A program made the position numbers and the translations under genes. The notes beneath the pieces are model-generated. The model was not told where the DNA came from and ran no database searches. It saw only the letters and a list, made by a program, of their open reading frames with translations. A DNA stretch of 64,000 bases from Phlebiopsis flavidoalba. Its lineage: Eukaryota; Basidiomycota; Agaricomycetes; Polyporales; Phanerochaetaceae. Shown piece by piece: positions 35,154 to 45,609 of this stretch (position 1 is its first letter; each line of letters opens with the position of its first letter). The DNA lies in assembly GCA_035772785.1 (NCBI GenBank), contig JAOCPU010000046.1:233604-297603 (forward strand). The letters are read 5' to 3'.

Positions 35154-35337
35154 AACATTGGCCTGTGCGTCTACGGGGTGCTTTAGCCTTTGCTACGACA
35201 ACTGTCATTCGCTCATCGACTCCTGTACTTGCCCACGAATGCGGACGCCTCCGCAGCTATATTCTTGAGGGCTTTGACCTTGCTCCCATCTCAAACACCC
35301 CTGTACCAGAGTCCTCTCTTTCCCCATAGACTCGCCA
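35154..35337 (+). repeat. 183-bp direct repeat, left copy
   Basis: Begins AACATTGGCCTGTGCGTCTA and ends CCCCATAGACTCGCCA. It matches 38101-38283 with no base substitutions that I can find; the four or so differences are all added or missing bases in runs. After the shared end this copy continues into unrelated sequence with no start codon. Confidence 0.85.
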
Positions 35338-35940
35338 AGTACGCTGGCGCGCGCGCAAACCGATTCCCTCCCAAATGCGGGCAACGAGTACCGATATCAT
35401 CCCATCACAAACCGTCGCACACCATTTCAGAAGCATCGCTACTACGATATATATGGATTGATATTCCTCGCGCGTTGTACTACAGATTCGCTGTAGGCTA
35501 CGGTGTTTCAAAAGTCAGATGCACATGGGTTATACCCGTCCTGAACACCTCACTACCACGAGTACCCGCCAATCACCGAAGTAAGTAACCTATCGTTTAC
35601 GACTTCTCATAACCGAAGGATTGGGAATGGCACTCCTACGACGTAGTGACGTGAGCGAGGGTATATGGGGTCGTGGTACCCGGATCCCAGGTAAACGCGC
35701 AACGAAATGTTGCATTAGGCTGAAACTGAACGTGGGTGAATTCATCCAAAGCGGATTGCGACCCACGTGAGGGGGAGGCGATTCGTTGCACCGCGCAAAC
35801 CAGGATCGCGGGGGCCGTAGTCATGGATCGAAATCAGTATCGTGAGCGAGCGAAGACCTTAGACTAGATAGTGGGCACGTAAACAAGGCAAAGCGGTGGA
35901 GAGGGGCGCGGCGAGCGCGGAGCTCCCGCCGGACCCAAAA
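35338..35940. other. Repeat-flanked region, no gene recognised
   Basis: An open frame runs from the left direct repeat to 35588 but carries no motif. No transposase-like sequence is visible. Confidence 0.35.
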
Positions 35941-35941
35941 T

Positions 35942-36478
35942 CTCAAGGCACATTGGTTTCGCTCCACGCCGCCTTGCGACATAAAGGTACTCGTCCCGGA
36001 TACCACGAAGAGGTTGTGCCAGGAGGAACGCCGCCATCGCTGGCGACGTCCACCCTTATCCCGGGGAGTGGGGGAGACGACCTACCTCGACCTACATTAC
36101 ATAACGTTGCACGAAGCAAGTTCCTGAAGCGGGCAAACATGATAATGTGATATTGTCTTCGTGCTGGGGACCGGGCTCGCGTTGCAAGGTCACTGCTACG
36201 CTACCGGCCTGTCGATGGTTGTGGTCTGTGCAACATGTGCGACTTGTCTTTGGTAGGTGAAGAGAAATGTGAAAGACTCGATCCGTCAGGCACAGGGAGA
36301 CAACGAAGCACTAGCTAACCAGACACGTCGGCGCGAGGATAGGACCAGAAGGAACAGACCACCACAACCGTCGGCGCATGGGAAGGATCCTGACCCTAGA
36401 CACAGAATATACTTCCCTGGTCTGTCAGTATGCCACACGTGATAGAGACGTAAAGGGAGCCCACACGCAGCTCGGCTT
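35942..36478 (+). repeat. Tandem repeat unit 1 (about 540 bp)
   Basis: Contains TTGCGACATAAAGGTACTCG, then CCACGAAGAGG, ACATAACGTTGC, GTGCTGGGGACCGGGCTCGC, CTGTCGATGG and ACTCGATCCGTC. The same words follow in the same order in the next unit. Apparently non-coding. Confidence 0.75.
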
Positions 36479-37010
36479 AAGGCACATTGGTTTCCCTCTG
36501 TCACGCCTTGCGACATGAAGGTACTCGTCCCTGGATACCACGAAGAGGGTTTGTGCCAGGAGGGACGCCTCACATCGCCGGCGAACGTCCACCTTATCCG
36601 GGGAGAGGGGGAAACCTAACCTCGACCTACATTGCATAACGTTGCCAGAAGCAAGTTCCTGAAGAAAAAAACGGGAAAACCCAAAACATGATAGTGTGAT
36701 ATTGTCTTCATGCTGGGGACCGGGCTCGCGTGCAAGTCACTGCTACGCTAGAACCGGCCTGTCGATTTGTGGTCTGTGCAACACCGTGACTGGCACGTGC
36801 GTCTTGTCTTCTGTCTGATGAGAAACAAGACTCGATCCGTCGGGACAGGGGGATGACCAGGACAAGCCACCAAACCGTCGGCACACAGATAATTCATCGT
36901 CGGCACAAGGGGTGAATATGTACACGAGGGGGGTCCAGAATCTAGATCTGCACGACTATATACTTTCCCTTGGTCGCGTCAGTAAGATGCGGTTAGTAGG
37001 CAAACGAGAG
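36479..37010 (+). repeat. Tandem repeat unit 2 (about 530 bp)
   Basis: A diverged copy of the preceding unit, with substitutions and indels. Both end in a TATACTTYCC...GTCAGTA word (about 36408 and 36956). No open frame is conserved between the units, so a structural or regulatory repeat is more likely than a gene. Confidence 0.75.
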
Positions 37011-37150
37011 GGGCAGCAGAGAGGAGAGTGCTGTCAGCGAACCACGTAGACATGAACCGTTTCGATGAGCAGTGTTGCGGTTGACCACGAGGAAGACTTC
37101 ACCAAGGCGAGGCTGACGGGAACAACTGTATCAGGCTGTGAACGTAGAGG

Positions 37151-37260
37151 AACGGTGTGAGAACGTACGTGCTTAACCCTCCCCGCAAAGACCCGTCGGC
37201 GTGCACGACTTGCAACAAACCCTGCTCACTCGCCGACTTCAACACCGAGGAGATAGACAC
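37151..37260 (+). CDS. Possible exon with CTTCNKPC motif
   Basis: A frame reads NPPRKDPSACTTCNKPC and then SLADFNTEEIDT, followed directly by a GTGAGTGT donor at about 37261. The paired cysteines suggest a small zinc-binding piece. The opposite strand also shows plausible splice signals here, so strand and gene are uncertain. Confidence 0.25.
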
Positions 37261-38100
37261 GTGAGTGTTTGAGGCAAACGACGATGCAGTGGCGTGCTCA
37301 CCTCGATGGCACGAGAGAGGTGAAGCTCGAGGCTGCGGGACGTCGTGGGGGATGGGGACGGTGGTGGTACGGAAGAGAGCGTAGACGGCGAGGGAAGCGT
37401 CTTATATACCCCAAATCTGAGGCTGTTCAGCCAGACCGAACCGACAGAGAGGTGCGGGGATGCCGGTCAGCCGCGGAGGCAACCCCTCGGAATTCGCGTC
37501 TATGTCCGCGGTGAGGGTGAGATCGACAGCGGCGGCGCAGAGTGGCGGCACAGCCGCAGCGAAACGAAGGCCAGGCCCACTTCTGGGACCGTCAGCTCTT
37601 CACAATCGAATATACCCAAAGAGGAATGTGACTTACTCTTCTTGATCACTAAAACTCGAAGGGAGCGGCTCGCCTCCGGCCCCCCGCCGAATCGCTGAGG
37701 CAAACTGAACCGTGAATCGTCTATAACCCGCCCTTTCGCGACTGGATGCTCACGCAGCACAGCCACTCAGGCTTGTACTATCCACGCTGGCGATTGTAGA
37801 AAACCCATAGTCGTCGTCAGTGGCTGGTTCGTTCGACTCGGAGCGGTGGCTGAACACGCCGAAGCACCGGAAGATGCCGGTGCCACGAAGACGGCGTCTT
37901 CCGTAGACGCCTCCGGCGGCTTGCCTGCCGCGGTGATGGTGCACCTCCTGTGCACCTCTGCGTCTTTGCGTGCAAAGTGATAGGCTCGGGCAAGGCGGGG
38001 GGGAAAGGCCCGCGTGGGGCCACGAGTTACCAGCTTTGTGGCGCAAAGGCGTCTAAAAACTGCGTCTATGGAAGAAAACCGATTCCCAAGAGGGAATCGG
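37261..38100. other. GC-rich stretch, coding status unclear
   Basis: Open frames exist on both strands (for example 37767-38105 minus) because of GC-rich codon bias; none shows a family motif. A TATATA word at about 37400-37405 could be a promoter on either strand. Confidence 0.3.
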
Positions 38101-38283
38101 AACATTGGCCTGTGCGTCTACGGGTGCTTTAGCCTTTGCTACGACAACTGTCATTCGCTCATCGACTCCTGTACTTGCCCACGAATGCGGACGCCTCCGC
38201 AGCTATATTCTTGAGGGCTTTGACCTTGCTGCCCCATCTCAAACAACCCCTGTACCAGAGTCCTCTTCCCCATAGACTCGCCA
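38101..38283 (+). repeat. 183-bp direct repeat, right copy
   Basis: Near-identical partner of 35154-35337. Here it lies directly upstream of an ATG (38286) and so looks like the original promoter and leader of the zinc-finger-like gene. Confidence 0.85.
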
Positions 38284-38285
38284 CC

Positions 38286-38567
38286 ATGCCTACGTCGTCG
38301 CAAAGTACACACCACTGGTGCTACTGCGGCATCCACTGCCTCCAACCACGGAAGCTGACACGCACGACCGTGCAGAGGCACTACCGCAAGGTCAAGAAGC
38401 TCGGCGGGTTTGTCCCTCCTCTGGAAGCGCCCGCGCCCGACGCCTCGTCGCGTCGCTTAGTCGAGGCTTACCTCGAGAACCTCGAGTCCAATCGCCAGCG
38501 TAACGTATTGGCGGAGTACGCAATTGCCAAACAACGCCGCGGACCCAGCGATGTCGAGCGTGATTGA
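38286..38567 (+). CDS. Short protein with N-terminal Cys/His zinc-finger-like motif
   Basis: An uninterrupted 93-residue frame starting MPTSSQSTHHWCYCGIHCL. It then reads QPRKLTRTTVQRHYRKVKKL, a charged LEAYLENLESNRQRN-like helix region and ends RRGPSDVERD. The CYCxxHC plus T-x-Q-R-H pattern resembles the short Cys/His modules at the N-termini of large DNA-transposon proteins (Plavaka or KDZ type) in agaricomycetes. That comparison is from memory of the pattern, so the transposon link is an inference. If right, this is a truncated remnant, since no transposase core follows. Confidence 0.5.
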   Translation: MPTSSQSTHHWCYCGIHCLQPRKLTRTTVQRHYRKVKKLGGFVPPLEAPAPDASSRRLVEAYLENLESNRQRNVLAEYAIAKQRRGPSDVERD

Positions 38568-38989
38568 CTGTGTTGCGCGTCGCCAGGGCAGGCGGAGGCT
38601 CGTAAGGCTCCCGGCGCATATGGAAACGTACGTGCATTACTTATCTTTTGCGCTGTGCTTTTGTCTGATACACTGCGACCTGTGCAGAAGAACTCTCCAG
38701 ATGCGGACCCTATCCACAGATCGAGAGTTGGACTTGGTCTCGATCGAATTTGATGATGTATCCAGCACTGAGGGAGCAAGGTAGTTGAGGTGAAGGAGTT
38801 CTTTCGATGGATTGAACAATACAGGGAATTTGCTTCATCGATCAGGGTATTGAGGACATTGAGCAGTGTGGCTGGGACTACAAGCCCAGGCGGAACAAAG
38901 GTGCGACTTTACTAGCCTGACCAAGGGTTCTTCCTAGCTGGGGTTTTCGGTCGGCATCTAGATGAATGGGACAAAAGTAGCGGTAATTG

Positions 38990-39427
38990 AGGACGAGCAA
39001 GGTTGTCGAGACTCAGTTCTAGTACCTACTCTCTCATCCTATGCAGTAAGTGACGTTGTTGAGCCCACACATTCAGTCTCGCGACTGACAGTAATGTTTA
39101 CGTAGCCGTCCAAGCTTGCTGTCCTGTGCTTTGCGGAGTACACTCTGCAGAGTACGCCGACAAAGGGATCATTTCCTACTCTGTCCATCCGGGCAGCATT
39201 TTGACGGACATGACGACCAAGGCGCCCCAGATCCTCCGCCTCATCTTCATCGACAAACTCGAGCTGCCCGCTCATGGCATCGTTTGGCTCGCTCAGGAGC
39301 GGCGAGAGTAGCTTGCGGGGTCGGGTCGGTGTGTTGACTGTACATGGGACATGGAGGAGTTTCTGGCAAAGAAGGCGGACATTATCGAGGAGGATAAGCT
39401 GAAGATTAGGATCGCAGTCTTAGCTTC
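38990..39427 (+). pseudogene. SDR remnant, copy 2
   Basis: Only the distal part of an SDR gene survives. The end of exon 2 reads LVPTLSSYA followed by donor GTAAGTGA (39046). The intron is 39046-39105. Exon 3 reads PSKLAVLCFAEY, then after a shift AEYADKGIISYSVHPGSILT, KLELPAHGIVWLAQERRE, CTWDMEEFLAKKADIIEEDK and LKIRIAV. An added T near 39420 moves the stop that homologues have here to 39488. The cofactor-binding half is absent from the preceding sequence. Its closest relative in the window is copy 3 at 40.3 kb. Truncation plus shifts support a pseudogene label, though part of the damage could be assembly error. Confidence 0.65.
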
Positions 39428-40280
39428 ATACCCGGGATACACGAATGGAAAGATGGTGAGCATGAGTGATTATTCATGTAATAACTCATGATCATAAAGA
39501 TGACCCTTCGGATAGCTCTTTTGTTCTCGTGATGTTGTCAATGTTAACTACTGGTAAAATTCTTTTGGTCTGAACACTCGTTTAGAACGCAGTAACTTAC
39601 CTCTGCGACATATCGTGACGCATTCTAAGGGCGACCGCCACGAGCTCCCACGGAAGCTAAATCATATCATGTGCGGTTTCTATTTTTTGTTTGAACAATT
39701 TACGGCCACTCATCTTCACGTTTGAATAGGGCGAGATTGTGTGCGACGCCGGCCTGAATTGCCCGGTCAATGAAAGATTCTGCATCTTGACCATGAAGGA
39801 CCGTCCAGGAAGTCAGAGAACTGCTGTCACTAAGTGATACCTTATCCTTCTAAGCTGGTTCCGATTTGCTTCGTTGGTGTACTCATGATGCGGAGCATGG
39901 TAAAATCGACGCACAAAATACCCGACAGACAAATCACACCTCGTAATCGGCGAATTCACCCTTTGAGCATGGCGCATAGGCGAAAATACTTGCTAATTCG
40001 TCTGAGGCAGCTCGGCGAGCAGATTAACCTGTCAATGCGAATCTAGGCACTCACTACATTGGCCACGGGGCCCGACGCCGTGCTCGCTCTAGCTGCCATG
40101 TCGGCTAGAGGTACGCGATACGGCATAGGTTATTCAGGATGAGATCCTCCCAAGGCGAGTTTGCTCCCATGCAGCGTTGTGCCACATGAAGCTAATTTTC
40201 CGACTTCACCGGTAATTCCAGCAGCCGTCAAAGTGAATGAGCAACGTCGAGCTTCCTTGAGGCGTCAGTACTCAGCAGTC
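39428..40280. other. Intergenic, nothing recognised
   Basis: A/T-rich, short frames only. The right end holds the promoter of SDR copy 3. Confidence 0.4.
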
Positions 40281-40285
40281 GTTTG

Positions 40286-40293
40286 CTATATAT
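40286..40293 (+). promoter_or_regulatory. TATA box of SDR copy 3
   Basis: CTATATAT about 55 bp upstream of the ATG at 40348. Confidence 0.55.
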
Positions 40294-40347
40294 GAGCGTG
40301 AATGCGAGTCGTTGACAGCACCCAAGCACACAAGCACACTGCAAATC

Positions 40348-41345
40348 ATGTCTCGGACTATCAAGCAAGTGAGTGGGGTCGTGATGTTTCCATCGGCATT
40401 TTTCACTGAGTTCATAAACAGTCACCAACTACGTTTCTACCAAGAGACACGAATCCTACTCCGCTATCGACCCTCTCAAGGCTAATCTGAGCGGGCAAAG
40501 GTCGTCCTCATCGCCGTTGTGCGTATCCAAGGGCATAGGCAAGGCTACCGCTATCGCCATGGCGCAGGGCGGCGTTGCGGGACTGGTCCTCTGGGCCCGC
40601 TCTGACTTGTCCGCCGTGAAGGCGGAATGTCTTGCCGCAAAACGCGCGGGCCAAGCCCTCGAGGTGCTGACGCTCTCAGTCGACATCGCGAAAACAACGA
40701 GCAGGTCACCGCGGCCGTGCAGAAGATAGAGGAGGTGTTCGGTCACTTGGATGTTGTCATCAACAACGCCGCGTATGTCTCTGCGTACACACTCATTGCA
40801 GACAGCGATCCCGAGGATTGGTGGCGTACCTGGGATGTCAATCTCAAGGGAACCTACCACGTCATTCGGGCCACCGTCCCTTTCCTCATCAAAGCAACGG
40901 TGACAAGACGATGATCAACATTGTCAGTATCGCGGCGCTCGATCTCATCCCGACTCTGGGGTCCTATGCTGTGAGTTACATTTTATGACGCGGTGGATAC
41001 AACCCTCAGCTAACCTTGCACTTTACAGATGACCAAGCTGGCGCTCATGCGCTTCGCTGAGTACCTCAACGTCGAGTACGGCGACAAAGGCCTTCTGGTG
41101 TACTCTATCCATCCAGGCGCTGTAGAGACAGAGCTGAATTCGACGGTGCCGGACGATTTCAGGAGCTACCTCGTTGACAAGCCGGAGCTTCCTGCGCACA
41201 CCCTCGTGTGGTTGATCAAGGAGCGCCCGCGATTGGCTTGCACAGGTCGGTTCATTGACGCTACCTGGGACATGGAGGAGAGTTTTTGGAGAAGAAAGAG
41301 GACATTGTCGAAGGGAACAAGTTGAAGGTCAGATTGGTGATCTAG
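40348..41345 (+). CDS. Short-chain dehydrogenase/reductase, copy 3 (indels)
   Basis: Exon 1 (MSRTIKQ) is 40348-40368, intron 40369-40421, exon 2 to 40970, intron 40971-41028, exon 3 to the stop at 41343-41345. Motifs: TNYVSTKRHESYSAI, a damaged cofactor loop where the expected TGASKGIG reads only SKGIGKATAIAMAQGG, WARSDLSAVKAECLAAKRAG, QVTAAVQKIEEVFGHLDVV, INNAAYVSAYTLIADSDPED, NIVSIAALDLIPTLGSYA joined to MTKLALMRFAEYLNVEYGDK (catalytic Ser and Y-A-M-T-K), SIHPGAVETEL and FIDATWDMEE. Indels near 40500, 40695, 40895 and 41284. The first glycine of the cofactor loop is not recoverable by one shift, so substitutions may be present too. Same subfamily as copy 1. Confidence 0.75.
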
Positions 41346-42755
41346 ACTTTGTGTTGAAATAGATACGCAATATGACACACCAATGAACGCGATATTCGAA
41401 ATAGTTTCTTCCTATGTACAGTACAATGATCTTGACGATGGCACGGTGGTTTCTAACCTCACACGATCTGCGTAGGATTCGACACTATGCTCACAAGTAG
41501 AAATTTATATGTCAGGAATCATCCAACACTACATGCTGCTATTCAACGCACGCGCGCGCACGAAGCGGTCGAATGGGATCCCGGGTGTAGTGCATGGCAT
41601 AGCGGGCGCGATGGCTTGGTTAACATCTACCCCAAACCGGGTGTAATGATGAAACGTATAATAAGATGTTGACCTGGAAGAAGCGTACCGTATCTCCGCT
41701 CCAGCAGGCCGAGAAGCTGGGGACAGGTTGTACCCGACCTGCGTCAGAGCTTGCTGAAGCTCGTTGCGATCGGTTGAGCCCGAGCGGTCGCGGTCGAAAT
41801 GGCGGAAGAGGCAAGGTCAGCGTAAGCTGGCAAACGCGAACGACTTTGGGGCGCGACGGCTCGGATGCAGCGTCCCAGTCTTGCGGGAGCAACAGTCCTA
41901 TGCACGTCTTGGTCAGAGCTCGAGCCGTTCTTGTGGTGGCGTAATTCGCTGTCTTGTCCCACTGAGTCGCGGGCGCTGGGACAGGTAGGGCTCCCAGCGT
42001 GGGACCAGTCGGCAGGCTAGGGCGGGGCTCTCGATAGATCCTGCGCTGGTTGTGGGAGGAGGAGATGAGCCCATATGTGCACGGTTAAAGTAAGACGTCG
42101 GAAATTGTGTTAAGCGAAAGATGAACGTCGTTTTGTAGAAGGGGACGATTCGCGAAGGCATGGTGGCAGCTTTGGGTCGCATTGACATGGAAGTTAAGGT
42201 AACTCAGACGGCTGGCACCCGAGTTCTTGTGCGTGTTCTGACCCTAGTCAAGGGTATGCCTGTGTGCATGCGAGAGTATCCCATGGACCAAAGCGACGGA
42301 CCTGAGAAGAGCGTCGAGTTCAGTCGACAATGGGGTATGCTGTGAAGCAAAATCAATGCGTGCGAAGGGGTCTAGCCGCATATCCTCTATTACGCAAATA
42401 CCTCCGAAGGGTCTATTAGAGTGAGTGACTCATGACTGGCCCTAGAGGTGATGGGGTACTCTCTGGCCAATAGAGGTTGTAACATAGTGGGGGTCTTCAT
42501 GGGAACAGTCGCCCGACGTCCGCCAGTGTGCTGCATGACTATAGGCGCATATCCCCTTGAGAAAATGAGCATGACAAGACACGCCACATCGAGGTTTTCT
42601 CTCTTATTTGCGGTCTATCAAAATTCCAAAATTCTTCAGAAAGTGGCAGTGGCAATGAAAACCATCGGGCAAACTTTGGTACTTTTTTTGTAGATTAAAC
42701 TAAATTATGACATAAAAAAGAGACCGTTTCCGAAATTTTCATCGGGTCGGGTTCG
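41346..42755. other. No gene recognised
   Basis: Several 60-90-codon frames on both strands between 41620 and 42190 overlap without motifs. I cannot support a gene. Confidence 0.35.
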
Positions 42756-42756
42756 C

Positions 42757-42848
42757 GGCTGGATCGGTGATTCGAAACCCCGGTCCGTACCAGAGGATTC
42801 AGGGCGAGGAACTCACTCTAGCCCGCTCAACTGCATGGCCGTGCATTA
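42757..42848 (-). repeat. tRNA-like, SINE-like repeat, copy 1
   Basis: Minus strand reads TAATGCACGGCCATGCAGTT then GAGCGGGCTAGAGTG (A-box-like), about 45 nt later CTCTGGTACGGACCGGGG and TTTCGAATCACC (B-box-like). It matches the plus-strand copy at 52455 over about 80 bp. No acceptor stem closes, so it is not an intact tRNA gene; a Pol III-derived short repeat is the best reading. Confidence 0.6.
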
Positions 42849-43520
42849 GCACTATGAGGTCCCGCCTAATATACGCAATTCGGGAGGATGCTGACTCGCT
42901 CCCTGCTGCAACTCTTCTTCTTTCAATATCTTAGTAATTTCCTGCTGGTCTTGAGGATCTCATAGAGACATACCGTTTGATGCATAGTAAAAGTGAGTGT
43001 GGCTTCACGCAATCATGGAACATGGTCATGCAGGCGCCTAACACATGTCAGCGGGGTAACAAACTTGCTCCTTACCCAGTCATTATCGCCGTTACTTACC
43101 TACTTACCACAGTTCGCATTTACTGCTGTCTACATTTTCTCTCTCTCAGAAAGACACGGCTTGTACAAACGCCGCTCATTGAGCAGCATGTTGGGAACAC
43201 AATCACAAGCGAAGCCATAAAATGACTTACCTTCAACCTACGCTGACTCTGGGCCCAAGACTTTTCTCCACTGTGCCTATCTACAAATACAGCGAGGAGA
43301 ATGCAGCACTCGACGGTGAGGTCCACGATAAATGGACGGCATGGTATACACTTGAAGATATTAGTGTTTCCCATCCTAGATTGTGCAAAATAGACTGAGA
43401 TTCTACATCCAACGATCCCGGTAATTCACGCTCCTTCGAGATCTCAAACCGCAACCTCGCCCGCCCCGACGGATCCAGTTCTCGGACCCACCTGCCCTAT
43501 CACATACATAAGCCCTAACA
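42849..43520. other. No gene recognised
   Basis: Short frames only. The right edge overlaps the 3' region of the F-box/LRR-like gene. Confidence 0.4.
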
Positions 43521-43524
43521 AACC

Positions 43525-44550
43525 CTACAGCACAAGTCGACACCACCCACCGTAAACAAAACACCGTCCGGCCCGATCGTCACACACCGCACCTGCGACG
43601 CCCCTGCCGCGCGGTCCATCCACGCGCGCGCACACGCCTCGGCCCCCACACACGCGCGCCCGCGCATGCACCGTCACCTCCCTGAGTGCCCTCACACTCC
43701 CCAGCGGCGCACCGAGCGTCAGCGAGGTCGTCCGCAGGCAAAACGCGAGCGCGCGCAGGCGCGGGAGCGTAGCCCCGCAGTAGGCGCGCGAGCGTCCGGA
43801 TCGGCGGCGAGGCACGGTACGCCCGAAGCAGAAGCACGCGGCGCAGCAGCGTCGGGTGCGTGCCCGCGAGCCAGCGCGCGAAGGCGGGCGGCGCGGGGAG
43901 CGGCGCGCCCGCGCGGCTGTGCAGCTCGTGAGCGTGTGTAGCGTGCCCGCGTGCGGCGCGAGGAGGGGCAGCCACGCCCAGAGCGCGGCGGAGGGCGCGT
44001 GCAGGATGTGCACGGTTGAGCTCGGCGAGGCGCGCGGCGGGGGCTGGGGCCGGCGGGGCGGGGGTGGTGCCGCTGGTGTGTCGGAAGCGGATGTCGAGGG
44101 AGGGTGAGGTGTGGGAGGTGGGGCGAGTAGTGTGAGGAGCGCGGGCGCGGGCGCGTCGAGGCGGAGGGCGCGTAGGTGCGAGAGGTGCGTGATGACTGTG
44201 TGGCGGGCGTGAGCGGGGTGTGCGTGTGAGAGGAGCGGGCGGCGTACAGGCGGGAAACGGTCCGCCGCGGAGATGACGCTGAGCTCGAGCTGCGTGAGCG
44301 TCGGCGCGGATGCGGTGGCCCATGCGGATGTGCCGTCGAGCGAGCACTGGGAGGAGGACAGAGAAAAGGCGGTGAGGCCGCGCATTTTGCGTGAGCCGCC
44401 GCCAGACGGCGTGGCTTATACCGGACGACAGCCGCACCGAGAGCTCTTTTATACGCAGGTGCTGGAGGACATCGAGGGTGTGCGAGTAGAGCAGTGGTCA
44501 TTCTCATCTCCCATGGTGCTGCCGTCCGTCCTACGAGAACGAGCGTAAGT
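43525..44550 (-). CDS. F-box/LRR-like hypothetical protein (two frame changes)
   Basis: A GC-rich minus-strand gene. Three frames join into one leucine-rich pattern: LRIKELSVRLSSGISHAVW with RRLTQN (about 44455-44390), then from the ATG at 44385 MRGLTAFSLSSSQCSL, PTLTQLELSVISAADRFPPV, ITHLSHLRALRLDAPAPALL, LPRLRALAFCLRTTSLTLG and GSVRALREVTVHA, to a stop at 43525. The repeated Lx2Lx2L spacing, with probable beta-strand segments ending in short clauses, is typical of agaricomycete F-box/LRR-like proteins, which select targets for ubiquitin ligases. No F-box itself is visible, so it may lie upstream or be lost. The word TATAAAAG at about 44450 falls in the coding part and could mislead as a TATA box. 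Confidence 0.5.
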
Positions 44551-44960
44551 TCGTGCATAATGCCAGTGCACTGAGCGTTCTTGAAGTACCGCGCAGCTCA
44601 TGTGCGTCCAGCTAGCTGGGAAAACGTGTTAGTGCCGTAGATGTAGCACGTGATCATTGCGTACTGTCTTGGTGAATCTCCGCCACGTATCTCCTATAAT
44701 GTGGGTTTTAGTAGCTAATATGGTAGTTGGCTGCAATAGTCCTGCGTGTGTCCATGGCTTAGCTAATTTGTCAGTTACATATCATGCAAAGGTATAGAGA
44801 TCAAAATACCTTTAAACGCATGTCAAGTGTTTTCCAGACCAAAGGAACTGTGGCAGCGTGAAAGAGTCTGTTCACGAAGAGACATCGGTAAAGGTCTTTG
44901 CGGCTGTCAAGATGCTGGACAATGTGTCTGGACAATGTCCGCTGGTATCCTTTCTGGATT
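44551..44960. other. Intergenic, nothing recognised
   Basis: Upstream of the F-box/LRR-like gene; no TATA box or motif I can defend. Confidence 0.35.
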
Positions 44961-45129
44961 CATCGCCATGATCAGCTAAGAAGTGGTTTTGCCAACAGCC
45001 AGAGAAATCGGTGCTCTCGAGTTGGATGGGAGGAGCTTATATCGGCCGCGGTGGAGCGAGACAAGAGCAAGCGGACATCAGGGCACATCAGAGCCGCCGC
45101 AGGAACAAGAGACCATTCGCCGACCAGGG

Positions 45130-45500
45130 TGAGGGTCATACAGGGTGCAGTATAGGCCCGTCCGTCGCCGCATTCAGCGAAGCGGTGGCGTGTGCGTCTT
45201 GGGCAAGCGTGTGCATCGTGGCGTCCCACCACTCGCCGCGCGCGGTATGGGCCTGGCCCTGCGATATATAGACACACCAAGCGGATGTTCGCCGTGCGTA
45301 GTGGGCTCGGAAGCCGGCAATCTCGGCCTTCTCGGACTGCTCGGGGGTGAGCGTAGCAATGTCTGGGGATGTTGACAGCGGGGCCCTTGATCTCCCCTCG
45401 CGCACAATAGAAAATGCCAAACGCGTGCGGTGACGGAACGAAACTCTATCTTATTGCGGCGCGTCTGTGGCCGACGCGTGAGCACATCGATGACGAGTAT
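45130..45500 (-). CDS. Hypothetical protein fragment
   Basis: A minus-strand frame reads MAFSIVREGRSRAPLSTSP, DIATLTPEQSEKAEIAGFRA and GEWWDATMHTLAQDAHATA to a stop at about 45136. Upstream, a donor GTGAGTAC (about 45515) and an acceptor GCCACAG (about 45472) suggest an earlier exon. The composition looks like real protein. No family recognised. A short plus-strand frame (45414-45605) overlaps and is a competing possibility. Confidence 0.3.
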
Positions 45501-45609
45501 GGGCTCGTGTACTCACGCTTGCCTTCCGCGCATCCATCCCATCGCGGCGCGTCGTACAAATCTTTACGCAGTTTTTTGCTGCGAAATGTGCGCGACGCAA
45601 AGTAATCGC

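Noticed and set aside
35154..38283. LTR retrotransposon
   Set aside because: The 183-bp direct repeats are short, do not begin TG and end CA, and the interior shows no gag, protease or reverse transcriptase motif, primer-binding site or polypurine tract that I can identify.
41620..42190. Overlapping frames of 60-92 codons on both strands
   Set aside because: None shows a motif, start context or intron signals; they look like chance openings in GC-rich DNA.
43580..44437. Second long minus-strand frame over the F-box/LRR-like gene
   Set aside because: Only its first part (LRIKELSVRLSSGIS) is coding-like; the rest is an Arg/Pro/His-rich shadow of the GC-rich gene in the neighbouring frame.
44448..44457. 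TATA box (TATAAAAG) for the F-box/LRR-like gene
   Set aside because: The sequence translates as part of LRIKELSVRLSSG, which continues the leucine-rich pattern, so it is more likely coding.
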